Position numbers and translations under genes: made by a program
Notes under the pieces: model-generated
The model's input: the letters and a program-made list of their open reading frames with translations, nothing else
What the model was told of the DNA's origin: nothing
Database searches by the model: none
In this document: piece by piece, positions 34,776-46,200 of the stretch
How the letters are laid out: each line of letters starts with the position of its first letter
Numbering within the stretch: position 1 is the stretch's first letter
Assembly (NCBI GenBank): GCA_965112735.1
Contig: OZ218954.1
Coordinates: 2,542,001-2,606,000, forward strand
DNA: 64,000 nucleotides
Source: Phaeosaccion multiseriatum
Lineage: Eukaryota > Ochrophyta, other classes
Direction: 5' to 3'

Positions 34776-37700
34776 ATGGCCCTGCCGCAAGGAGACGTTG
34801 AGGGTGCTGAGGCCAATGGTGCGGCTGCACTTGGTGTGGGGAAGGTAGACCAAGCCAATGGTGGCGGGATTGCGGAGGAGGAGCAGCTGGAGGCTCAGAC
34901 TTTTGATGCCGAGGAGGATGGGGAAGGGAAGGTGGGTCCTTCTGAGCCTTTGCTACCTGGCCATGGTCCGTTCTGATTGCAGGCCTCCGCTCTCGCCCCC
35001 TCCGGTGCTTTCCCCGCTGCTTGTTTGTGCTGCGCAGGATGGCGCCAATGCGAAGCGCCGGCACGGGAAGAGCTCGCTTGATGGTGAGGGTGACGACGAC
35101 GAGAATGTATCCGGCTCCTCGGTGCCTGAACCGGAGTCGCTTGGAAACAAACGGCACAAGAGCAACAGCGGGGACGTCACTGCGGTCTCCGCGGTGGAAG
35201 GTGGTACAGACCCTTCAGGTGATGACAAGGAGAAGGGGGCCACCGAGGACGGAGGCACCGCAATAGGGGTCGATGGGGGGGCAGGTGCCGGCGAGGAGGA
35301 TGTCCCGCAGGGGCCAGGCGTGGTGCGGCTTCGAGGTAAGGAAGATACGAAACAGCGTGAGACGTACGCACCGTCATGTGTAGAATATTGCCTGAGCGCG
35401 AAAGCCTGATTGTGTTACAGGGTTGCCCTGGAATGCGGGCCGCAAGGAGGTCACTGATTTCCTGAGTGGCATCGAGATTGATCCAGAGAAGGTGAGGAGT
35501 GTGGAGTAAGTTGGGGCGTGGTCGTCAATTGTATCCCCACTTGACCATATTGAGCGTTTCGTTTTCAGGTTTTCATCGTCCACAACGCAAGGGGGGAGGC
35601 GTTTGTGGAGCTTGCCAATCAGGTGGGTCGGTGTCCACGGCGGCAGGACATGTCGTGTTGTGTCTTTTCTTTGTTTTTGGCATCTTAAGTCCAACACCAA
35701 TTGACCTCGGTAGGGTCTGTTTAACGCGTGCTTGGCGAGGGATCGAGCTACCATCGGGAGAAGGTACATTGAGGTGTTCAAAGCCACTGCGGACGAGCTG
35801 CTGATGGCAAAGGACGCGGTGAAGAACAAGGGCCAGGAGGACGCGGAATACAAGGGTGTGCTGAGGATGAGGGGTTTACCATGGTCTGCGAACGAGACGG
35901 AAGTCAAAGTAAGCGTTTATCCCCCCTCCGCCCAAGCGAGTGGTCTCTGCTCCTTGCTAAGATTTGCCCCTCCCTTTTGTGCGTCCACGACTTCCAAAGG
36001 CCTTTTTTGACGGTTGTGCGGTGACAGAGGTTCAGATGATCCGATCACGCGATGGCAGGGCCAGTGGAGAGGCTTTTGTGGTGAGTGGTGGAGCTTGGCG
36101 TTTGATTATGTGCGGCCCAGCCCCTTCGCCCATTTGCTGATGATATAACATCGTTGGCTGGTCGGATGTTGACGGATAGGTGTTTGAGACAGAGGAGGCT
36201 GCCGAGGAAGGATTGAAGCGCAACAAGAATAAGATCGGGGAACGGTGGATTGACCTGTTTGCAGCCTCCAAGGGGGAGGTGTACAGCATGAACGCACAGA
36301 ACCAGGACCTGGGGGGTCCGGCGTCAGGAGGTACGGGCGGCGTAGACACTGCACTTGCTGCTTTCGGTACCGGACTTCAGAAGCACCCTTCAACCTATCA
36401 AGGGGTGCTTAGGCTGAGAGGGCTGCCCTTCAACGCGACCAAGAGCGAAGTTCGCGCCTTCTTCAAGGACTTTGCCATTGCGGAGTCTGACATTCACATC
36501 CTCCTCCGGGAGAATGGTCGATCCACTGGAGATGCCTTTGTGGTACGTCAGAATGTGTTTGCAGGCGTTGGTTCCTTGCACGTTGCTTACGTACGTGTAT
36601 GTCGCGGCAGGTGTTCGACACCGAAGCCAACGCCAAGGAAGCGTTGAAGCTGGACAAGCAAAAGATGGGGGACCGCTGGCTGGACATTTTCCAATCAAAT
36701 GTGGGAGAGGTCCTCAGTCGCTGCGGCAGCACCATAGCAGCAGCCGCCAAGCCGGATGCAGGGTTCGCTGGAGTGCTTCGGCTTCGCGGTTTGCCGTACA
36801 GTGCAGGTGTGCGAGACATTAGTGACTTCCTCCAAGGACGGCCAGCGCAGGAAAGGGGGATATTCATCATCAACGGGCAGGACGGTCGACCGACGGGGGA
36901 AGCATTTGTAGTGTTCAAGACGGAGGTGCGTGTGTGGGGCGTATACACTGCACTTTTCTTTGTTCTCTGCCGTCTTACCTGGACTCCTCCCCTGACTTGA
37001 ATCCCGAAGGACGACGCCACGGCGGCTCGCACGGCTCTTGACAAGCAGAAGGTCGGAGATCGCTGGATTGAGATTTTCCAGTGTACCAAGGGAGAGCTGT
37101 ACTCTTGTCTTGCGCGGGGCGAAGGCCGCTTTTCGAGGGGGCCTGCTACGTGTACACGACTCAGAGGCCTCCCCTACACCGTCACAGAGGATGATATTTT
37201 CTCCTTCTTCGGGGGACTCAACGTTATAGGTGGGTGGAGGGGGGTTCTGTGTCTCTTTTCCATCTGTGCTGTGTTGGAAGGGGGGGAGGAAGTGGGTGTG
37301 ACTTCCCTTGCTCTCCTTACTTACATGACTCTTCTCCGTTCGAACAGGTATCTTCATCTGCAAAGACCACGGGCAGAGGCCTACGGGGGAAGGCTTTGTT
37401 GAGTTTTCCACCCACGAGGATTGTACTAGTGCCATGTCGAAGAACAGGGACTACATGCAGGAAAGGTGAGTGCAGACGCGCAAAATCAAGATGGGATAGG
37501 TTGTAGAGTGCGTCCGTTGCTCCAAGCTGACATTCTGCTTCTCTCTTCATTCTCTCATCCCGTCCGTTTTACAAGATTCGTGGAAGTCTTTAGCTGTAGC
37601 AAAGATTTTGTTCTGCAGCAGATTGGGCAAGGAGGAGACGGAGGGGGCGGGCCTCGGGGAGGTTACGGGCAGCAGAGGCCTAACATGCCCCCCCAGGGGG

Positions 37701-38044
37701 GCAGGGGTGGCTACGGAGGGTATGGCGGGGGTGGAGGGGGTTACGGTGGAGGCCAGGGGGGATACGCTTCCATGGCCGGAGGGGGAGGCGCACCTCAACA
37801 TCACGGCTACGGAGGATACGGTGGTGGTGGGGGAGGAGGAGGCGGAGGGGGTGAGTACGGAGGCGGAGGCGGTGGGTATGGCAGGGGCGGACACAGTGGC
37901 GGCGGCGGTGGCGGTTGGGGGGGCGGCGCTGGCGGCTATGGGGGGAACTCTAGTGCTGCTCATCACGGAGGTGGGGCAGGAGGCTATGGCGGCGGGATGG
38001 GAGGCTACGGAGGCGTGGATAACCGATTTGCCCAACGTCGATGA
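34776..38044 (+). CDS. hnRNP F/H-like RNA-binding protein with five quasi-RRMs and a glycine-rich tail
   Basis: Eleven exons: 34776-34931, 35038-35335, 35421-35491, 35569-35622, 35714-35908, 36000-36080, 36180-36542, 36611-36925, 37010-37229, 37348-37465, 37576-38044; about 779 aa, all phases consistent. After an acidic low-complexity N-terminus come five quasi-RRMs, each opening with an RGLP[WFY]-type RNP2: about residues 150-215, 245-325, 360-435, 460-535 and 559-635. They carry GEAFV/GDAFV/GEGFV RNP1 cores and an ERWI/DRWLDIF-type end. The last about 135 residues are Gly/Tyr-rich (GGYGG), low-complexity and probably disordered. hnRNP F/H qRRMs bind G-tracts and regulate splicing; that role is inferred here. 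The family usually has three qRRMs, so five is unusual. Confidence 0.9.
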
Positions 38045-38177
38045 TGTGAGGAGCGAATGGGCAGAGCTTCCATGGGAAACTCCGACTTTTGAACTTGCGC
38101 GATAAGGCCTGCAATATCATTAGGACAAACTCTTATGCCACCTTCAAGAATCTCGCTTGTAAAAGCTTCCCAACAAA

Positions 38178-41100
38178 TTATACGACAGCTGGACGACTGA
38201 AGTTCCCCCTCGACGTGCATTCCGTCTTGGTAGCAGCACCATCTTCCGTTTCCCCACCCGCAGCAGGGTGCCGTTTTAAGACGGCTTCCCACGTGTCCCT
38301 GATTGTTGCAACAATGCCGTTCCAGGTGGGGTGTCAGCACCGCAGAGCGCCACAAAACAGTACAAGAACAAGAAGCAAAAGTTCTAAGCTTTGTACACAC
38401 CTGGAATGGATAATGTCGAATATGAGAGACGGAATGTCCGCGAGGGGCACGCGGATCTGCAGCATTGTGTCTCGCTCACGAACGGTGGCGGTGTTGTCCT
38501 CCAGAGTCTCGAAGTCCACAGTGACGCCTGAAGAAAACAGCACGATGAGTAAGTTAACGCAGGGTCAAAGTGAACAGCAGCTCCAAGTCCAAACTAGGGA
38601 GCTTACCAAACGGAATGCCAATCTCGTCTGCTCTGGAGTATTTTCTTCCGATCGCAACTCCGGAGGCGTCCAACTTGCAGCTGATGTTGGCTTCCTGTGT
38701 ACATACGTGCCAAAGGAGCACACAGCCGGAGCAAGACGCGAATAGCGTGTGTACGCGTGCTTCTTCACCCAACGAGCCACCCTCTCACTCACCTGCAGCT
38801 TTGCCAGCAACTTGTCGCAAGCGGGGTAGAAGACCGGTGTTGCAGATAGGGGAAACACTCCCACCTTGATCGGCGCCATCAATGCACTGCGGCGGCAGGA
38901 CGAGGAAGCAAGCAGGGCGGAGGAAGCGAGTCACTCTTCTATTCGTCCCCATATCGACACCATGACAGTACACTTACTTGAACGCGAACACGCTTCGCTG
39001 TTCATCCTTTTCTCGCACGTAGAAGCTGTGCTCCAGCAATGAATACAGAATGCGTCCCATGCCAAAGGAGGGCTCAATGACGGACGGGAGGAACTTGACA
39101 TCCTGAGTCATGGATTCGACGCGCGTCCAAGACACCATCGACCTGTGGAGGATGGCCATTGGCGTGGGTGTGGCTCAGGGACAGCTCTAGCTGTGGCGGG
39201 GGACAGATCAGACCACCAACCTTTCAATCAGGCAAGCATCGCCGTCAACGTCCAGATGCGCTTCTCCGTCGGTGCCCAGCTTCTCCTCGAAGGCCTTCAA
39301 CGAAGCCTCATCCTCTGCAAGACCCTCCAGCGCCGCAATCACCTTCTTCTGAGTGGCCTTGAATTTCATTCCAATCTACAAAGCACACGTGTGCAAACTG
39401 TAAGCAAGTGGTAAAGTGGCGGGGGGGGGTGAAGTAGTGTGTGTGTGTCTCACCTGCTTCCTGTCCAGCTTCGCTCTGACAGTGGTCACCTTGGTGGGCT
39501 TGTCCAGCGTCATGTTCGCCTGCATGCTCGTATTGGTAGCTTTGGCGTGCACCTATCCGAGCAGAGGGGGGGGGGGGTGAAAGAGATTATACGCGCTTTC
39601 GATCGACAGTGGGCCTCCAAATGTCTCTTAACGCCCTCACCTGCAGATCGTAGCAAGCCCTGTCCGCATGCCCCACGCACTCCACCCACCCGTAGCTACT
39701 CTTGATCTCGAGGTCCCAGCAATCGCAAGCGTAGTGCGCCATCTCCGTCTTCAGGTGTTGTCGGAAGCGCATTCTCTCAGGGTCCATACCAATCTAGGAG
39801 AGACGACAACAGGACACTGTGGTTAAGGCAAGAGACTTCGAAACATACGAGCCCCCAGCCCGCCTCTTTGCCATCCTTTTTCTCAGCCAGCCCGACTTAC
39901 AGCCTCCATAAAGAGTTGGGTTCTGGCCATAAAATAACCAAGTGTCTCGTTGTTGACCAGCCCCGAAGCGACAGCTTTCCCAATGGCCATGGTGCACGTC
40001 TTGCCCGTATCCAGCTGGGCGTCCGCTCCAAAGAAGACAAGCTCCTTCTCTGCCAACGCCTGGAAGAGAGGTGCGTACAAGCGATGGGTGCCAGCCATTC
40101 ATTAGCTTGGTCTGCTGAGTGCACAAGTGCCCAGTGGGGATGCCCTCCTGCCCACCTTGAATCTTGGGTGGCTCTTGTCTTGCGGGTTCACAAAGTGCTC
40201 AATTTCCGCCAGGCAGAACTCCCGCACGCGCAGCAGGCCCGCCTGAGGCGATATTTCATTGCGGAAGCCTAGCCCCACCTTTGCGTAGCGGACGAGGGGG
40301 ATGAAGCAGAAAAATAAGAAACAAGACGCACTCCATAAACAAAGAAAGGCCCCCCACGAAGAAGGCAGTAGGAACCAGAGGCTATATGGCTGGCGGGCTC
40401 CCACCTGGGCGGCGGCAAAGGGCACCTTTCCCTGGTTGTAATCCAGCAGACGCCGGAAGTTGACGAAAAGGCCTTGCGCCGTTTCTGGTCGCAAGAACCC
40501 CACAGAGGTACCTTCCGGTCCAATATGGGTCTTGAACATCAGATTGAAAGGGAACGGCTCGGTGAGGTCATTTCCCAGCGTAGACTTGATGCCATACTCT
40601 TTGAGAAGAGCACCGAGCTCCTGCAGGCGTGTGCGTAGGAGACAAGACAGAGAGGTAGGTGAGAGGAGCCCGTGCGCAGGCAAAAGAAGAGCCCTGTGTA
40701 CCATCGGACCTCTGGTGAGTAGGCGTCGGCTTGGCGCTGCACTCGTTGATGAGCTTCGCGCTCCTGAAGAGATGAGACAGCAGGTACAGAGAGGAAGGAT
40801 GAGGTTAGGCCTGTGGTGCAATGCGGTGTCTATGCGCGCCGCTCCTGTTGTGCTGTGTGCCCAATCTGAGTAGGTCTCATACTCACCAGGGTGGGCATTG
40901 CAGGGGTCTGGTCGATGAGCCGGTCAATGTGGTCCTCCAGAAGCTTATCAGCTCGCAAGCATTCTCCTGTCTTCGTATCCTTGACCATCAGATCGGTGAA
41001 ACGGTCCACGTGACCCGATGTCCTTTAGATGCAACGACGAGGCAGGCAGGAAGGAAGTAAGGAAGGAAGAAAGGGGCCCAAGAGAGGTTACAACGCCATC

Positions 41101-41742
41101 AAGAGCAACCAGACATGTACGTCCCACCAGCTCGCAATACACTCTCTCACTTTAGAACGGACTGTGGAGTGAGATTAGTGCACTCCATCTCGAGCATTCC
41201 CTCCTGCAACACAAAGTGCTTCCTCCACGCATCCACCAAATTGGCCTTCAGTCCACACGCCGGAGGGCCGAGGTCGAACAGTCCCCCTACTCCTCCGTGG
41301 ATCTCAAAGGAAGGCACGATGAACATGCGGCGAAGGACAACCTGGTCGAAGACTGCGAGACTCCTTATGTAAGACTCGAGGCGCAAGCGGGTGGGCAGCG
41401 ACAGTAAGGATGTCGTAAGTTACCTTTCTTGTCGAAGGTGCTCTGCTCGCCCAGAGCCAAGGTAGCGGCTGCCAATTCAGCCTTTAGACGTAGCAAGGTC
41501 TCGACTGCTTCCTTAACAACCTCCGGCGCCGTTCCGTTCTTCTTCATTTCCCTCACACTCGCGCCCTGCTTGGCTACCTGGGCACCAAGCGAGTCCACAT
41601 CGGCCCCTTCCCCCTCATCCTTACTTGCTACTACAGCTGCTGGTGCTTCCGCTTGCACCGGCACCGCTGGGGCAGGTGTGCTCTCGGTAGGCTCCGAGGA
41701 AGAAAACACCGAGAATCGCGTCGTGCTGTTCGTCCCCATCAT
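38178..41742 (-). CDS. GARS1: Glycyl-tRNA synthetase (class II, WHEP domain)
   Basis: Fifteen exons, minus strand: 41742-41424, 41352-41151, 41022-40887, 40763-40710, 40620-40405, 40278-40156, 40059-39901, 39793-39641, 39552-39454, 39375-39221, 39142-38978, 38886-38793, 38694-38607, 38527-38401, 38298-38178; 736 aa. An N-terminal WHEP helix-turn-helix lies at about residues 55-100 ([15 protein letters not shown]). Motif 1 is [17 protein letters not shown], motif 2 [17 protein letters not shown], motif 3 [29 protein letters not shown] belongs to the anticodon-binding domain. The enzyme charges tRNA-Gly in the cytosol. An in-frame ATG at 41856 would add 38 residues and might give an organellar form, as alternative starts do in other eukaryotes. 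The first and last exon borders are the least certain. Confidence 0.95.
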
Positions 41743-41868
41743 CTTGTTGCAATCGAAATCTGGGGAGGGAGATAATTGGGGGGATAGGGGGTTAGTTGGC
41801 GACGACGCCCCGCTCGGAGGCCCAACTCGTAAACAAGCACACACACTGAGAGACATCGAGGGAGGTGG
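41743..41868. promoter_or_regulatory. Short bidirectional promoter, GlyRS / ataxin-10 gene
   Basis: Only 126 bp separate the two divergent start codons; if the GlyRS upstream ATG at 41856 is used, only 12 bp remain. Transcription start sites must therefore overlap or lie within the neighbouring leader. No clear core promoter motif was recognised. Confidence 0.4.
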
Positions 41869-43248
41869 ATGGAGCACCTGTCGCGCCTTCTGGACCTGAC
41901 ATGTCTTCTAACGCGACCATCCCAGGGTGCGGAGGAGGATGACGACCTTAGCAGCCCAGCCTGCCCTCCTCCGTGCATAGCCACGGCTCGAGAGGCGACG
42001 ATGGCGTTTCGCGGTTTGCGGGACTCGCTCGCACTGCCGGAGACTCAGGACGCGGCGCGGCAGGGTGGGTTGGGTCCTGCCTTGCTACAAGTCGTCCTGG
42101 AGCAGGGCTCTCACGTTGGTACCGCGAGCGACACCGTGGGCGACCCCGTGGCCGAGGCAAGCGTCGTGGAGTTGCGAAGGATGCTTCTGGCGGCGCTGCA
42201 ATGCTGCTGTAACTATGTGGCGTCGAATGTGGTCAATCGAGAAGAAACATGGAGCTCGTTGTTTCCTGACGGCTTCACTCGACTCTTACTCTCCTACCGG
42301 ACTTACAGGAAAGGGTTGGCGTATGTTGTTGCAATGATCAACACCTGTGTGGCTACGTTTGAGAGAGGAGGAGAAGACGGTGCTCCACCATCAGGTCACC
42401 TCGCCCAGTTAGCTTCGCACCGTCCTCTGATTGGCCTTCTTGCCCGATCAGTGGCTCCTGGCGCCACTGCTGCTGCCACTGCGGATGCCGAAGACTCCGA
42501 CCCCGCCTTCGAATGGTTTTACATCTTGTGGAGCCAGCTTTGTTCCCAGGGACTGTGTAAAACAGTGTACGAAGGTGTGGGTGTCAGTCATTCCCCGTCA
42601 GCAGTAAGTTCGGAACAGCTTGTTTGTCTTCGCATGGTCGAAGCAGTGGTCTGCGACGTGCATGCCTTTGAGAAAGGCAAGGAGAGAGCTTCGGTCCACA
42701 CCATAATGGCCTGGCTGGTCGAGCTGCTGTCGAAAATGCCGCACTCGCGCGAACGTCTGACGGAGGGAGAGGACTTTGAGATTGTTCAACAGAGGATGCA
42801 AGAAGAAGCGACAAGGTGGATTCTGAGGGGGCTGTCGGGAGCGCTGCAAGTGTGGGGAGGGGGCAAGTTGCCGAATGTCCTCGAGAGCGAAGGACATGCC
42901 ACCCTGGAACTTTTGGTGACGACGTGTCTTGACATGATGACAGCGTTGGGCTCGCCCGCTGTCAGATCAGGGTTGGATGGTGGTTCGGAACGACGAAGCT
43001 CCGCCCCCCCCGCCCCCCCAGACGGGCGAAAGGTCGACGTTATGAAGGTGATTTGCAACGCAGCGTTCAGGTACCCTGCTGCCCAGGATGTGATGAGAGA
43101 GAAGGGGGGGCTGGTGGTTGTCCTGAATCAGTTCAATATCGAAGAGGCGAACCCCTTTCTTGGAGAATGGGCCACTCTTGCACTCCGAAATCTCTGTGAG
43201 GGAAATCCTACCAATCAATCGCGCGTGTCTCAGTTGCAAAAACGATAG
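41869..43248 (+). CDS. Ataxin-10 domain protein
   Basis: A single uninterrupted 459-codon frame, unusual here since all neighbours have introns. The C-terminal about 70 residues match the ataxin-10 domain: KVDVMKVICNAAFRYPAAQDVMREKGG, then VVLNQFNIEEANPFLGEWATLALRNLCEGNPTNQ. The rest is helical and armadillo-like with low conservation (LQCCCNYVASN, FYILWSQLC). Ataxin-10 (yeast Ctr86) is a cytosolic armadillo-type protein linked to cilia/cytokinesis or copper transport; no role can be inferred here. ATG 41869 was chosen as the first in frame; ATG 42001 is an alternative. The gene converges with the coiled-coil gene, with only 16 bp between stop codons, so the 3' ends must overlap. Confidence 0.85.
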   Translation: MEHLSRLLDLTCLLTRPSQGAEEDDDLSSPACPPPCIATAREATMAFRGLRDSLALPETQDAARQGGLGPALLQVVLEQGSHVGTASDTVGDPVAEASVVELRRMLLAALQCCCNYVASNVVNREETWSSLFPDGFTRLLLSYRTYRKGLAYVVAMINTCVATFERGGEDGAPPSGHLAQLASHRPLIGLLARSVAPGATAAATADAEDSDPAFEWFYILWSQLCSQGLCKTVYEGVGVSHSPSAVSSEQLVCLRMVEAVVCDVHAFEKGKERASVHTIMAWLVELLSKMPHSRERLTEGEDFEIVQQRMQEEATRWILRGLSGALQVWGGGKLPNVLESEGHATLELLVTTCLDMMTALGSPAVRSGLDGGSERRSSAPPAPPDGRKVDVMKVICNAAFRYPAAQDVMREKGGLVVVLNQFNIEEANPFLGEWATLALRNLCEGNPTNQSRVSQLQKR

Positions 43249-43264
43249 TTGGCAGGCTGTTTTT

Positions 43265-46200
43265 TTAAGGCTGGTGCGTTCTCTCGTGGGCTTCAAAAAG
43301 AGTGCTCGCAACCAAGTTTCTTGATTGAGCTGTCTGTCGATCAATGTGGACACAGCCAGGTGCTTTAATCCTGGTCCTTCCTCGGGTAGCCTTGCTCCAT
43401 TCCATCGCCGGACCAGCAGCGACGGCGGTAGGACTGACCGTGGCGGCAAAGCCGGCCCACTCAGGGACAGCGTGTCTCAAGGGGTGACGGGTCAGCTGTC
43501 GCAGAGTCATCTCGGGAGTTACAAAGTCCGTCTGGGTGCATGATGTTGCAGAGAGTTGAGTCGCACGGTGCTCGGTCTGTACATAAACTGTTTTGGAGTC
43601 ACAACGGGCGGGGACGCTCTGCTCGATGGCTAGCTGTGCCTTGGCCAATACTGCATCGTTCGCGGCTTCTTCGTACTTCACTCTGAGTTTCGCCAGCTCC
43701 GCCGCCTCTTGTTTCGTCTCACGGTCCTGTGCTTGCCGCAGCCGCGCCGCCTCCTCTTCAAGTCTGGTCAGAGCCTTTCGAAGGTCCTCGAGCCTCGATC
43801 GGGCCTCCGCCAGCTCTGCCTCTTTCCCCTTGGCCAGGTGCGCGGCGAGTCCTTCGTCCCGAACCCTCTGCTCTTCCAGTTGCATATTCTTGTTCCGATA
43901 GAAGATGTTCCGCTCCGCTTCCAGCCTCGCACTCTCAAGTTCTCGCTCAAGCCTCTGCACATCTTGGACAAGAGCCCCCTTCTGCTTTCGACACAGCAGG
44001 AGATTGCTTGTGGTTGTTTCGACCTCGTCGATACGCATCTGCAAACCGGCCTCCAGCGTCTCGACTCGTTCCACCATCTTTGCTGCCTTTTTGGAGCTTT
44101 CGTTCATTGTGTTGCTGTGTTGCGCCTCAACCTGGAGGAGAGTATCGCTGGCAAGCGTCTTTTCGCGGAGAAGAGTTTTGAGCTGATCCTTGAGCGCATC
44201 TACGGCCCTTTTACAGCGCAACTTGACGTAGGGCGGCCCGCATTGTGCCACGTCGGCCTGGGCGGCTTTAACGTCTTTGCTGTCTGCAAACTTTCGTTCC
44301 CTCTCTTCCGCTTGTCTCCGCTCTGCCTCCTGCTTTTCTTTCTCCGCCCCTGGCCCGTCTCCCTGCGGCTGACCCCTCCGAAGCTGCTGGGCACTCCATA
44401 GTTTTTGCTTCATGCTTTCAACATCCCCGCATGTCTTGCACACGTCTTGCACGACTTTCCGGAAGGAGGAGCACATCTGAACGCTCTCTTCCTTGAGCTT
44501 TGCGTTTCCTGTCTCCAGCAGTGTGACTTTCTTCGACAAGCTCTCGACTCTGTCTTGCAGCTCCCAGGTGTTCACGCCTGGTATTGTGTTGGCCTGTGCA
44601 ATCTCTAGCCGGGTATTTGTCTCGGCCAGCTGTGCAAAGAAAGAAGGCAGCACGGTGATGAGAAGACGTAGTTCAAATACCACGCCCCCAACCCACTCAC
44701 GTACCTGCTCTCGCATAATTTCCAATTCAGCACTGGCTCCAGAGAGTCTCCCCATTAGCTCGTGAGTGACCATGGTGTGTCTCATCTTCATTGAAGCCAA
44801 CGCAGACTTTGCGGTCTCCATTGGGTCTTCACCCTCACCATCACACGCATCTTCTCCCTCCCATGCGTCATCGTCTTGGTGGGAAGGAGACACGCCAGAG
44901 GCTAACTCAAGATTGCGCAACTCTTCCTCCATCTCTTTCTGGCGATTGCTGACGTGGCCTTGCTTCTTAAGCTGCTGAGTCGCCGTATCCGCCCTCTTGG
45001 TGGCAATGCTGTGGAGGCTCTTGAGGTTCTCAATTTCTCCGTCTCGCTCCTCCATTATTTGTCTCATACTTTCAACCTCCTCCTCGTGCTTCGCACGCAT
45101 AGTCTTCATCATAGCGCGCAACACTTCTTCCGCTTTTGCCGTCGCACTCTGTGATGCAGCAGGGTCTGCTGCTGCTGCTGCTCCTTTCCCGTCCTGGCTG
45201 AATCCAAGAATCAGACGCCACCGATCCACCGTACACACCTTGGCCGCAGTTTGTGGAGGAGGGGAGGGGGGGCGAGGAATGGAGAAGGGAGGTGTTTTAG
45301 GAGGTGTATGGGTACATGAATGGAGTGAGGGAGTGTGCTCGATGTCGGAGGGGCGAGGAAAGAATGAAGGAGGTGTGCTGGGAGGTGGTGGATGCGTATA
45401 CGGAGTGAGGGAGTGTGTCACTTGGGAGCGAGGAAGGGAGAAGGAGGTGTGTCAGGAGGTGCATGGGCACGTGAATGGAGTGAGGGAGTGTGTCACTTCG
45501 ATCTCCATGTCGGAGGGGCTCGACACGCACACGCACTTACTTACCCGGTCCTCCATCATGCCTGCGTTATGTACATTAGCATCGCCAGTGGAGAGCTGCA
45601 TATCCGCTGATTCGATTCGATTGGTCTCCCCATCCGACAAGGCAGGTTCTTTCCCCTCCTGCTGCTGCTGCTGCACAGTCTTCTCCTCCTCCTCCTGCAC
45701 AGTTTTAAGAGGTGTACGGGTACGTGAATGGAGTGAGGGAGGGTGTCACTTCGATCTCCATGTCGGAGGGGCTCGACACGCACACACACCCACTTACCAG
45801 GTCCTCCCTCCTGACTGCGTTACGCACATGAGCATCGCCAGTGAGGAGCTGCACGTCCGCTGGTTCGACTCGGTTGGTATCCCCATCCGACGAGGTAGGT
45901 TCTTTCTCCTCCTCCTCCTCCTGCTGCTGCTGCTGCTGCAAAGTCTTGTCCTCCTTCTGCCGCATAGTCTCCTCCTCCTCCTCCTCCTCTCCGTGCTTCC
46001 TCTCCTCCGCACTCCCTATTCGAGGGCTAGCTACAGTCCCCTCAGCGGCCGATTGGCCAAGAAGAGCGTTTGGAGATTTCCTGGCTTTCGCCAATAAGCG
46101 CAACAAAAGCTTATGGGAGAGCCGAAGTCCCTCTCCTTTCAGCGCACTCTCAATTGACGCTGTGCTCAGCTCGTTGTCAGAGCCGGTCGTCATTGAGTCG

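Noticed and set aside
37547-38105. Overlapping open frames on both strands over the hnRNP tail
   Set aside because: Shadows of the glycine-rich GGN coding region of the hnRNP-like gene.
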